From NCBI GenBank assembly GCA_965214695.1, contig OZ243967.1:2418001-2482000 (forward strand): 64,000 bases of DNA, in the 5' to 3' direction. Shown here in pieces: positions 19,513 to 27,745 of the stretch (positions are counted from its first letter, which is position 1; every line of letters begins with the position of its first letter). The notes beneath the pieces were generated by a model that saw nothing but the letters and a program-made list of their open reading frames with translations, searched no databases and was not told the DNA's origin. Both the position numbers and the translations under genes were made by a program. The stretch comes from JAPOXR01 sp965214695 (GTDB lineage: Bacteria; Pseudomonadota; Alphaproteobacteria; Rhodobacterales; Rhodobacteraceae).

Positions 19513-20772
19513 TTATGCCTCCCAGAGCATCCGGATGGGCATTGCGAACAATCCGGGTCCGGCCCGCTGAATCCGCTCACCATCATGGAGCAGGATGCCG
19601 CATGCGAAGCCGTCGCCCACCCACTCCCTGAGGTGTTGCAGCCCCCTGAAATCACGGGGCCGCACGGTCGCCGCTGCCTTGACCTCAATCCCCACCACCG
19701 CGCCCGGTGAGCGCTCCAGGACCAGGTCAACCTCGACGCCGTCCTTGTCGCGATAGTGGCTGACGCCTGTCATGTCGTCCGACAGGGCCACGGCCTTGGC
19801 GATCTCGCCATGCACAAAGCATTCCAGGAGCGGCCCCAGCTTCTGACGGTCGTGAACGATATCCTCGATTCCGGTTCGCAAGATTGCTGCCAGCAGGCCT
19901 GAATCCAGGAAATGGAGTTTCGGCGTCCTGACAAGCCGTTTCGTCTCGTTGCGGTGCCAGGCGCGGACACGGCGGACCAGGAACATGTGCTCCAGCAGCA
20001 CGAGCCAGCGGTCCACCGTCTTGCCGTCGATGCCCAGATTTGCGCCAAGGCCCGACATGTTGAGCAATTGTCCTGCCGACACGGCCGCGTGATCGATCAG
20101 GCGAACCATCTCGCCGCGCTTGCCAACAGTAGCAATTTCGGCAACGTCGCGCTCGGCAAGTGCCTTTGCGTAGGCGCGCAACCAGGACCGGCGCCGCTCC
20201 GGGACGGTACGGGCAAGCGCTGCCGGATAGCCGCCCAGTATGATCCGTTCGATCAACCCGACCGTCGGTCCGGTCTCCTCGATGGCCGGAAAGTCGCCAG
20301 CGAAGGCCCGGTCGAGAAAGCGCGGCGCGGCGCTGCCGGCAATCTCGGCCTGGGAAAATGGCAGCAACTTGATGGTCTCGACCCGGCCAGCCAGTGAATC
20401 CGGCGATATCGATCCCTTGAATAGATCGACAGAACCCGTGATCAGGTAGCGTCCCGGGACGGGATTCTCGTCAACCTCTTTCTTGAGGGCAAGGATGAGG
20501 TTCGGTGCCCGCTGGATTTCATCGATTGCCGCACTGGGCAAGTTCCGGACAAATCCGGCCGGGTCGTCCTCGGCGAAGCGCCTGGACTGGTTGTCATCCA
20601 GCGACACGAAGATGCGGCCATCATCATTGGCGATGCGGCGAGCAAGCGTCGTCTTGCCGGACTGGCGCGGCCCGACGAGTGCGACGATACGGGTGTCGGT
20701 GAGTGCGAGGCGTGCCGGTGCCTCCGCGTGTCGCCCCACGAAGCCTTCCGTATGAGTCGTCCGGTTAGGCAT
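19513..20772 (-). CDS. AAA ATPase with DUF4143 C-terminal domain
   Basis: A 419-residue protein with an N-terminal P-loop domain (Walker A GPRQSGKTTLARRIAND near residue 33, Walker B region AIDEIQRAPNLILALK near 80, sensor GRYLITGSVDLF) and a C-terminal DUF4143 domain. The latter has PD-(D/E)XK-like residues in YRDKDGVEVDLVLERSPGAV and GIEVKAAATV. Such proteins are common accessory ATPases of unknown role. The ATG at 20772 directly abuts a triple 22-base repeat. The M20 remnant lies downstream. The PD-(D/E)XK pattern (D...E-V-K) looks intact, so nuclease activity is possible. Confidence 0.85.
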   Translation of the reverse strand: MPNRTTHTEGFVGRHAEAPARLALTDTRIVALVGPRQSGKTTLARRIANDDGRIFVSLDDNQSRRFAEDDPAGFVRNLPSAAIDEIQRAPNLILALKKEVDENPVPGRYLITGSVDLFKGSISPDSLAGRVETIKLLPFSQAEIAGSAAPRFLDRAFAGDFPAIEETGPTVGLIERIILGGYPAALARTVPERRRSWLRAYAKALAERDVAEIATVGKRGEMVRLIDHAAVSAGQLLNMSGLGANLGIDGKTVDRWLVLLEHMFLVRRVRAWHRNETKRLVRTPKLHFLDSGLLAAILRTGIEDIVHDRQKLGPLLECFVHGEIAKAVALSDDMTGVSHYRDKDGVEVDLVLERSPGAVVGIEVKAAATVRPRDFRGLQHLREWVGDGFACGILLHDGERIQRAGPGLFAMPIRMLWEA

Positions 20773-20838
20773 GACTGTCCGTCCAATTCGGAATAATCGA
20801 TCGTCCAATCCGGAATGACTGTCCGTCCAATTCGGAAT
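20773..20838. repeat. three tandem 22-base repeats abutting the ATPase start
   Basis: Copies 20773-20794 and 20817-20838 are identical. The middle copy 20795-20816 keeps the shared half (CGTCCAATYCGGAAT) and differs in the first part. The array ends at the base before the ATPase start codon, so it overlaps its promoter/leader. It has the look of an operator or iteron array. Confidence 0.75.
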
Positions 20839-21294
20839 TTATCGCAATTCCCTCCCGACGAACACACCGGATTCCGGTCGCGGACACAACCGGTTTCGCG
20901 GCTCTGGCCAATGAAAACCCCCGGCCGCCATCGCCGTCGGTACTCGCGTGCGATCGGCGACTTCCGGAGAAATCCCATTCGCAAGAGTGCCGTCCTCCCG
21001 AAATCGGATTGCAAGTTCGAGAAGTCAGGACACCGTACCGTCGGGCGCATAGAGGCGGTGGAAGCCAACAACGAGGTCCAGCGAACCCGATCACTGCTTC
21101 CGGCCCAAACCATGCCGCCATTTTCGCCTCGGACGTGAATTGCCACGGCAAGCAATCTCCAGGGTGGATGGTCTGTGTTTTGAGACGGAAAATGCAGAAG
21201 AGTGGAGATGACGAGGGAAAGTGCTTGACCCGAAAGCCAGGGAGTAGGACGATCAATGATTAGGAGGGGTGAGTAGTTACTGAAGGGGAAGACA
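20839..21294. other. intergenic stretch without supported gene
   Basis: About 450 bases between the repeat array and the DUF433 gene. Frames of about 100 codons exist on both strands but show no family signature; the minus-strand ones are extensions through the repeats. GAAGGGGAAGACA at its end is the ribosome site of the DUF433 gene. Confidence 0.45.
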
Positions 21295-21549
21295 ATGACC
21301 CAGGAAACTGAGCTACTCGAACGCATCACCATTCGACCCGAGATTTTCGGTGGCAAGCCAATCATCCGTGATATGCGAGTCGCCGTGGAGCACGTGCTTG
21401 GAAAGCTGGCGGTAGGCGACACAGCTGAGAAGATTCTCAGCGAATATCCATTCCTCGAGCCAGCAGACATTCAAGCATGTCTGATTTTCGCCCACCGGTC
21501 GATGTCAGGCGAGCACATCTTTGATCGCATCCCCGCCCGAGAGGCGTAA
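21295..21549 (+). CDS. DUF433 antitoxin
   Basis: An 84-residue DUF433 protein: ITIRPEIFGGKPIIRDMRVA at the N-terminus, then VLGKLAVGDTAEKILSEYPF and LEPADIQACLIFAHR, the standard HTH-like order. A GGGGAAG ribosome site precedes the ATG. The stop overlaps the ATG of a DUF5615 toxin gene by one base (TAATG), the normal coupled arrangement, but that toxin gene is cut off after about ten codons. Confidence 0.82.
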   Translation: MTQETELLERITIRPEIFGGKPIIRDMRVAVEHVLGKLAVGDTAEKILSEYPFLEPADIQACLIFAHRSMSGEHIFDRIPAREA

Positions 21550-21671
21550 TGAATTTCCTGCTTGATGTTTGCGTTGAGATGTTGCGTGCGACATCTCAAC
21601 GCAAACCTCTTACCGGAGTTTCAACATTGGTCGGGACATCCCCCACCATGACGCGGCAACGACTAACGTAA
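21549..21671 (+). pseudogene. truncated DUF5615 toxin (first ~10 codons genuine)
   Basis: Starts MNFLLDVCVE, the expected N-terminus of a DUF5615 PIN-like toxin coupled to DUF433, then runs into unrelated sequence and stops at 21671. The break coincides with a perfect inverted repeat at 21567-21606. No catalytic residues beyond the first aspartate remain. Confidence 0.6.
21567..21606. repeat. perfect 16-base inverted repeat, 8-base loop
   Basis: The arm 21567-21582 (GTTTGCGTTGAGATGT) is exactly complementary to 21591-21606, with TGCGTGCG between. No T-run follows, so it is not a normal intrinsic terminator. It marks the point where the toxin gene is lost. Confidence 0.85.
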
Positions 21672-21787
21672 CCAAATGAATATTCCCCCAGCAGGCCTGG
21701 GCGAAATAGATGAGCGGCAACCACTGATGTGGTTCTGTTTGGCCGGACAATCCTGCTCGGTGGTCATCCAGTGCCCGTGCTCCAATT

Positions 21788-21816
21788 GGCTGGACCTGAC
21801 CCTGCCAGGTCCAGCC
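21788..21816. repeat. 11-base inverted repeat downstream of the oxygenase gene
   Basis: GGCTGGACCTG (21788-21798) and its exact complement (21806-21816) flank a 7-base loop, 70 bases past the minus-strand oxygenase stop. It may help end that transcript, though a T-run is lacking. Confidence 0.5.
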
Positions 21817-21885
21817 GGAGACATCGATTCCCCGAAACCGCCGACGCATTGCCCCGATTTGCCCACTGCCATGCAGAAACCCGGA

Positions 21886-24342
21886 TCAGGGGCGAAGGGC
21901 GGACGTCGTTTCGGCCTTGTTCTGGCTTCGGGTGATGGCGGTGCGGAGGCTAGCCGCCGTGTCGTCCGCGCCTGGCACGGCGTGCGCGGCATCGAGCAAT
22001 CGCCCGATTTCAACGATGTCATGCGAATATTGCTGGCATCGCCGCTGATAGCTGTCACGGGTCTTCGTGCAGATCAGGGTATAGGGCCTTCCCTTGGCTT
22101 CAGTCTCGTAACTCAAGTCGGCGCGGGCAGATTTCACCATGGACCGCAGATGCTCTCGCACTTCACGCCGCACCGGGATTCGGAGCGTCGTTTCGACCGG
22201 GTCGGCGCAAAACCGGACAAGCTTGGTGCAGAATTTGCAACCGCAACCCAGGTCTTTCGAGGACGTTACCCAATCTGCCGGTTCGGCAGGCGGAATGCCG
22301 CTACGGGCCAGCAGGAAGTCGGCCGAGTGTTGCCAAAGCCGCGCAAAGGCGGCGCTTGCAGTTGCCAGCGAGCGCTGCGACGTTCCCAACTCCGACAGGA
22401 CGGGCGGCAATGTGCGATCCGGCGGCGCGAAGTCGGGAATGTCGATGAGCGTGTCAACTACCGCGGTGAGGCTACTTTCCAGCTCGAAACACCAGGCCAG
22501 ATGAAGAATCTGCCGCAGCGTCCTCTCGCTCAGGGCCTCGATGGGACGCTGACGCACACCCGGCCTGTATAGCGCCTGCCTTTCTGATGTTCGGGTGTCT
22601 GCCAGCTTCGGAACTGCTGAACAGATGTGCCTGACGATGTCATCCAGCGCACCCTGCGCCATGACATCCTGTCTGTCGCCAAAGGCATCGTTCATGCTGG
22701 TGATCAGATCGACAACGGCTTGGGACTGATTTCCGAAATGCGTGTCAACGAGGCATCGAAGCCGGTTCGGCATTTCCTCGTCGGCCAATGTCGAAGTCGT
22801 TTCAATCAGTGCAGTGTCGAGGGCGGGGCCATAATTCGGCACCACGATTCGATCAAGAAAGAGCTCTGTCGCATCCCGGTTGCCAATCCGGCAGAGGCGC
22901 GAAAGCGTAGTTGAGGTGTTGCGGTCCCACTCTTCCCGTCTTGAGCCATACGACCAGGTATTTGGTTCAGGCCAGACTTCAGCAACTTCAAGAGCGACGG
23001 CGTCAAGCGGCACATCGCTTGATTCCAGGGTGGCAGAACCCGCCTCCGCACGCGCCAGCAGGACCGAAAGCGCACCCACACCAGCTTGCGCAAGGACATG
23101 GAAGCTTCTTCTTGTTGGCCAAAGGACAAGCGCCGCGTTCCGATATTGCCGCTCAACTTCGGCACCGGCGTTGCCGCTCGCCTCCGTCAGGCGGCTTTGG
23201 TCCGGCTCCCAATCCGTGATCCTTTCCGGCGGCATCAATTCGCCGGGTTGCAACTCCAGGGAACCATAATCAGCCGAGCCCAGCCCCGGGTGCACCCAGT
23301 CGTCGAGTTCGCATCTCCGTTCGTAGATGTCGTAGATTTCGTATTCGTGATCGGCAACATCGTCGATTTCATAGGGATAATCACGACCGAGATATTCCAC
23401 CGATGCAGATTCATCGACATGCACGATTGCAGCATGCAAGGTACAGTCAGACTGCGCAGCAGCTGACATCAGGGCCCGTCCGATTGCAGCATCGACGTTC
23501 TTCAGGGTCTCGAATGACAAGCCTGCAGTGCTGTAGTCATGCTCGAGAAGCCAGACAAGCTTCTCGGGAGAGTCCGGTTCCGCGAAGCGAAGCCTGATCT
23601 CACGTGCAACCTGATCCACGAGATCAGCGTGGTCTGGCGCAGATGCGGAGACCTCCGCACCCGGCGTCAATACCAGGTTGTAGACCAGGCAGGCGCGGTG
23701 GCCTTCCGTCACGGGCCGGATTTCATGTTCGCAATCGGCGTAGAAAGCCGCATAGACCAGTTCGGAGGGCTCTTCGCTGCGCATGTCGACAACAGTCTCC
23801 TGATCATGATGACGGATGCGCAGTTCGCCCCCTTTGCCGGCGACCGGCAAAGCGACCACCAGGGTTGCCACCATGCCATCCGCCTTCTCCGTGTCCCGGT
23901 GAGGCGCAAAGAAACCATTCTGCTCGTAGACCAGAAATTTGTAGAGTTCCGCCCGGACTGCATCCACCGGAAATCCGAGTCCCTCGGCTGCGTTGTGAAG
24001 GATGTGGCTAAACGTCTCGTTCCAGGGCTTACCTCCCACGGTGATCTGATCGGGCGATATCTGCCAGCAATCTCGGACCGATCGGTCCAGTATCGTCTCC
24101 TCGCCGCGCCCGTACGGCGCACGTTCCCCTATCGCCACCAATTTCCGCAACTGCGCCGGCTGGAGCGGGAACGCAAGAACTCCTGTCGCCTGGCTGTAAA
24201 TGCGCGGCATCGGGACGTGAAACCGGCCGTGAACGCAGTAATTCCCTGGTCGATCAATTGATGCGATCAGGTCGGACAAGGACGACAGCCGCTCGTCGAA
24301 AGTGAAGTAGCCGCCGAAAGCCTCATCCTCATGTGCGCGCAT
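21886..24342 (-). CDS. large 2OG-Fe(II) oxygenase domain protein
   Basis: An 818-residue protein with a prolyl-4-hydroxylase-like dioxygenase domain near the N-terminus. FLVYEQNGFFAPHRDTEKAD holds the HxD iron ligands, LVVALPVAGKGGELRIRHHD is the central strand region, and HEIRPVTEGHRACLVYNLV gives the distal histidine and the 2-oxoglutarate-binding arginine. The remaining ~550 residues are mostly helical, with a cysteine cluster GCGCKFCTKLVRFC near the C-terminus (two CxC/CxxC-type pairs), and are not assigned. I chose the ATG at 24342 because GGATGGGG precedes it. The substrate is unknown, and it stands alone in an accessory region. Confidence 0.78.
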   Translation of the reverse strand: MRAHEDEAFGGYFTFDERLSSLSDLIASIDRPGNYCVHGRFHVPMPRIYSQATGVLAFPLQPAQLRKLVAIGERAPYGRGEETILDRSVRDCWQISPDQITVGGKPWNETFSHILHNAAEGLGFPVDAVRAELYKFLVYEQNGFFAPHRDTEKADGMVATLVVALPVAGKGGELRIRHHDQETVVDMRSEEPSELVYAAFYADCEHEIRPVTEGHRACLVYNLVLTPGAEVSASAPDHADLVDQVAREIRLRFAEPDSPEKLVWLLEHDYSTAGLSFETLKNVDAAIGRALMSAAAQSDCTLHAAIVHVDESASVEYLGRDYPYEIDDVADHEYEIYDIYERRCELDDWVHPGLGSADYGSLELQPGELMPPERITDWEPDQSRLTEASGNAGAEVERQYRNAALVLWPTRRSFHVLAQAGVGALSVLLARAEAGSATLESSDVPLDAVALEVAEVWPEPNTWSYGSRREEWDRNTSTTLSRLCRIGNRDATELFLDRIVVPNYGPALDTALIETTSTLADEEMPNRLRCLVDTHFGNQSQAVVDLITSMNDAFGDRQDVMAQGALDDIVRHICSAVPKLADTRTSERQALYRPGVRQRPIEALSERTLRQILHLAWCFELESSLTAVVDTLIDIPDFAPPDRTLPPVLSELGTSQRSLATASAAFARLWQHSADFLLARSGIPPAEPADWVTSSKDLGCGCKFCTKLVRFCADPVETTLRIPVRREVREHLRSMVKSARADLSYETEAKGRPYTLICTKTRDSYQRRCQQYSHDIVEIGRLLDAAHAVPGADDTAASLRTAITRSQNKAETTSALRP

Positions 24343-24591
24343 TGCATTTCCCCATCCCTTCCAGGCATGAGACCTATCCCGCTGACTGCCATGCTGCAAG
24401 ATGTTGCGGGCAGCCATTCTGCCGGCGCCGTTGCACGATGCCTCGCATGCACGATCGGTCTTGCGGCACCGGCCTAGGGATGCTTCCTGCAGTGGTCACT
24501 GCCAGCAGGTGCTGTTTGGTGAAATTCTCGACGTGGATGAGGTGGTCTGGCGCGATTTCCGGGTTCGGAAGTGCCGGGAAGCTGCCAACCG

Positions 24592-25638
24592 TCACTGCCA
24601 GCCAGCCAGGTTCTCGGTGATGATGTTCGTCAGCACTTCCAGGTGACGCGGCGTGGCGTTCAGGCATGGCACATAGGTGAATTCCTCGCCGCCTCCCCGC
24701 TCGAATTCCTCCCGGATCTCGACATCAATCTCGTCAATGGTCTCGATGCAGTCGGCAGCAAATCCGGGGGCGATGACGGCGACCCGTCTCCTGCCCTCTC
24801 TCGCCAGCCGAACCACTTCGTCGACGGTGGCCGGCCCGTGCCATTTTTCCTTGCCGAACTGCGACTGGAAGGCTGTAACGAATCGATCCTCCGGCCAGCC
24901 GAGACGCTCGCGCAGCTGCCTCGATGTCTTGCAGCAGTGACAGTAATAGGGATCTCCTTCTGCCAGGAAACGTTCCGGAACGCCGTGGAAGGAAACAACC
25001 AGCACCATGTCCTGGCCAGGGTCGGAACCGAGCGCCTCGGTTACCGACTGCGCCAGCGCCTCGGTATAGGCCGGCCGGTCGTAATAGGGCGGCACCGTCC
25101 GCAGCTCTGGTTGCCATTTCACATGTTGCATGGCGCGGCCGAGCTCATCGGTCGCCGACGCCGTCGTTGTCGCCGAGTATTGCGGATAGAGCGGGAAGAA
25201 CAGGATGCGGCGGCAGCCCAGGTCCAGCATCTCGTCCAGTTGTGGGCGGATTGCCGGGTTGCCGTAACGCATGCAAAACCGCGTGATAACCCGGTCGCCG
25301 AAACTTGACTCGAGCCGGGCAGCCACGCCGTCACACTGCTCCCGGGTCATCGTCAGCAACGGGCTCTCGTTCCGGCCCTCGTTCCAGATCCGCCGGTAGG
25401 CCCGGCCGGAGGTGAACGGGCGCTTTGTCAGGATGACCAATTGCAGCAATGGCTGCCATTTCCATGCAGGGTAGTCGATCACCCGTTGGTCGGAGAGGAA
25501 CTGCCCGAGATATCGCCGCATGGACCAGTAATCATGCCCGTCAGGTGTGCCGAGATTGGCAAGCAGCACGCCGGTTTTTGCTGGTGGAATCGTGGGGTGG
25601 CCCGGTGGAAGGCTGGATATTGCACTGGCGTTCTGCAT
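24592..25638 (-). CDS. hemH: ferrochelatase
   Basis: Inserts Fe2+ into protoporphyrin IX, the last step of heme synthesis. It has 348 residues. KTGVLLANLGTPD opens the domain. The catalytic histidine is in VLVVSFHGVPERFL near residue 195, followed by YYCHCCKTSRQLRERLG. FQSQFGKEKWHGPATVDEV and the glutamate-rich CIETIDEIDVEIREEFE complete the active site. I prefer the ATG at 25638, preceded by GGTGG and one base after the methyltransferase stop, over an in-frame GTG nine bases upstream. The two genes form a coupled operon. Confidence 0.95.
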   Translation of the reverse strand: MQNASAISSLPPGHPTIPPAKTGVLLANLGTPDGHDYWSMRRYLGQFLSDQRVIDYPAWKWQPLLQLVILTKRPFTSGRAYRRIWNEGRNESPLLTMTREQCDGVAARLESSFGDRVITRFCMRYGNPAIRPQLDEMLDLGCRRILFFPLYPQYSATTTASATDELGRAMQHVKWQPELRTVPPYYDRPAYTEALAQSVTEALGSDPGQDMVLVVSFHGVPERFLAEGDPYYCHCCKTSRQLRERLGWPEDRFVTAFQSQFGKEKWHGPATVDEVVRLAREGRRRVAVIAPGFAADCIETIDEIDVEIREEFERGGGEEFTYVPCLNATPRHLEVLTNIITENLAGWQ

Positions 25639-25639
25639 G

Positions 25640-26506
25640 TCAGCCACCAGTACGGTCCAGCCTGTCTGCCGGCAACCGGATTTCGGTCGCCGAAAGCGCG
25701 TCGGCCAGCCGGCTGGTGGCCGAGCCTGGCCGCAACGGTTGCTGCTGTTTCGGTGACGGCGCCCAACCGGTCAGGAACATCAACTCGAAGGTAGCGGGAA
25801 TTCGGCCGTCCGGAAGCGAGAACATCGACGAATAGATTTCAGCTGTCAGGTCGAATAGCCGACGCGGCGCCAGGTGGCCCGACCGGCCACAAAGCGCGTT
25901 GGCCTCCCCCATGGCACGCAATTCATGCATCAGGTCAAATGCCGAACCGTATCTTGCCTGCACCGCCAGCCGGTCGGCAACCGGGAGTGAAAGACCTGCC
26001 CGTTGCAGCAGGCTGCCCAGGCTCCGCAAATCACCCATCGGGATGATCCGCGGGCTGACGCCGCCGCATAATTCCGATTCAGCGGTCATGATGGCAGTGC
26101 GCAGTTCAGCAAGCGTCTCGCCGCCCGGGAGACAGGCAAGCAACATCCCGTCCGGCTTCAACGCCCGCCTGCACTGGATCAGTTGGCCAACCGGATCATT
26201 CGACCAGTGCAGTGACATCGCATGGATAACGAGGTCGAGGCCGCAATTGCCAAAATCCAAGACCTCGGCATCGGCGACGAATTCAGCATCGGGAAATTCC
26301 CGGCACCAGAATTCCGGCCACCCGGCCACGACAGCAGCACGCGCGAACCCGCGGTTGATTTCGCCGAGCCGCTCCCTGGTTTCGTCTGCGGCAACCCGGT
26401 GAAGGAAGTCCGCTGCGGCACGGGAGGCGCGGGCACGTGTCCGGTTGCGCCGAAGGGCTGTCCGGTCAATGAGCGGGGCCTGGCGGATGGGGCTGTCTAT
26501 AGGCAT
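25640..26506 (-). CDS. NDUFAF5/BioC-like methyltransferase-fold protein
   Basis: A 288-residue protein matching the alphaproteobacterial/mitochondrial NDUFAF5-like family: IDRTALRRNRTRARA at the start, GLDLVIHAMSLHWSNDPVGQ and RRALKPDGMLLACLPGGETL in the middle, then LLQRAGLSLPVADR, MGEANALCGR and the C-terminal RIPATFELMFLTGWAPSPK. The glycine-rich SAM motif I (normally LDLGxGxG near residue 60) is absent; the corresponding stretch reads FARAAVVAGWPEFW. It is coupled to hemH. It could be an inactive homologue or a SAM-hydroxylase-like assembly factor. Confidence 0.8.
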   Translation of the reverse strand: MPIDSPIRQAPLIDRTALRRNRTRARASRAAADFLHRVAADETRERLGEINRGFARAAVVAGWPEFWCREFPDAEFVADAEVLDFGNCGLDLVIHAMSLHWSNDPVGQLIQCRRALKPDGMLLACLPGGETLAELRTAIMTAESELCGGVSPRIIPMGDLRSLGSLLQRAGLSLPVADRLAVQARYGSAFDLMHELRAMGEANALCGRSGHLAPRRLFDLTAEIYSSMFSLPDGRIPATFELMFLTGWAPSPKQQQPLRPGSATSRLADALSATEIRLPADRLDRTGG

Positions 26507-26736
26507 GCTGAACCGTTACCTGCCGGCAAGTAGGGCTGTCTGAAGCGCCGGGTCTGTCGTCGGCATCGGAGCCGAAATCCTGGATGCAACAGCCCGTCGG
26601 CGGCATGTGTCTTCGACTTGCGACATCGGCAGTTTCCTGCGGCCGGGGCGAACAGTCGACCTCCATTCGGGCGAGGGTGGTGTTTCCTCCCGATCATGGC
26701 TAATGTCAATCTGCAAGGGCAATCCGGAGTTGTGGA

Positions 26737-27738
26737 ATGTACATGGTTGGTGCCATCATTCTCAAGCGACTTGTGCTTGGCGTGGTGACACTTTTCGTGG
26801 TTTCCCTGTTGATATTCGGCTCGGTGAACATGCTGCCGGGCGATTTCGCCCAGGCAATTCTTGGACAGGGGGCGACACCGGAGGCAGTCGCGGCAATCCG
26901 CGAGGATCTGGGGCTGAATGATCCGGCCTATATCCGTTATCTCGACTGGCTTGGCGGCATCATTACCGGGGATTTCGGAACCAGTTTTGCCCAGGCGAAC
27001 TTCCTTGCCTATGGTGGAGAAAATGTCTCGCTTGGCGGTATCGGTTCGGTTGCCGACCAGGTGATCCCGAGATTCCGCAACACGCTGTTCCTGGCTGGTG
27101 TCTCGGCGGCCATCGCGGTTCCGTTGTCGCTGATACTGGGCATCCTGGCAGCGCTGTTTGCCAATTCCCTCTATGACCGGGCAGTGAACATCTTCACCCT
27201 GTCTTCGATTTCCTCGCCGGAGTTCTTTCTTGCCTATATCCTGATCCTGTTCCTGGCTGTTCTCAACCCGGTCTTTCCGTCGTTGTCCAACGTGTTTGCC
27301 GACATGGCCTTTGGCGAGAAGCTGATCCGGACGATGTTGCCGGCCCTGACCCTGACCCTGGTGGTAACCGCCCACATGATGCGGATGACAAGGGCAGCGA
27401 TCGTCAACCTGATGGCTTCGCCCTATATCGAAATGGCAAGGCTCAAGGGCATCAGCCCCCTCCGGATCATCGTGACCCATGCCCTGCCCAACGCCCTGGC
27501 CCCGATCATCAACGTGGTGGCGCTCAACCTTGCCTATTTGATCACCGGGGTGGTCGTGGTCGAGGTGGTGTTCGTCTATCCGGGAATCGGCCAGCTATTC
27601 GTTGACAGTGTCAAGTTGCGGGATATCCCGGTCGTGCAGGCATGCTGCCTGATATTCGCCGCCGCCTATATCCTGCTCAACCTGACCGCGGATGTCATGT
27701 CGATCCTGTCCAATCCGCGCTTGCGGCACCCGAAATAG
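26737..27738 (+). CDS. peptide/nickel-type ABC permease (OppB/DppB-like)
   Basis: Membrane subunit of 333 residues. The N-terminal LKRLVLGVVTLFVVSLLIFG helix and LPGDFAQAILG are DppB features, and the EAA loop is MARLKGISPLRIIVTHALPN near residue 230. It is the first gene of a three-gene operon (permease, permease, fused ATPase) with 7 bases before the next start. No binding protein is encoded next to it. Confidence 0.92.
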   Translation: MYMVGAIILKRLVLGVVTLFVVSLLIFGSVNMLPGDFAQAILGQGATPEAVAAIREDLGLNDPAYIRYLDWLGGIITGDFGTSFAQANFLAYGGENVSLGGIGSVADQVIPRFRNTLFLAGVSAAIAVPLSLILGILAALFANSLYDRAVNIFTLSSISSPEFFLAYILILFLAVLNPVFPSLSNVFADMAFGEKLIRTMLPALTLTLVVTAHMMRMTRAAIVNLMASPYIEMARLKGISPLRIIVTHALPNALAPIINVVALNLAYLITGVVVVEVVFVYPGIGQLFVDSVKLRDIPVVQACCLIFAAAYILLNLTADVMSILSNPRLRHPK

Positions 27739-27745
27739 GCAGGAA

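Noticed and set aside
21676..22572. 298-codon plus-strand frame opposite the 2OG oxygenase
   Set aside because: It overlaps the oxygenase C-terminus and has no ribosome site or domain; the minus-strand protein has clear iron and 2OG motifs.
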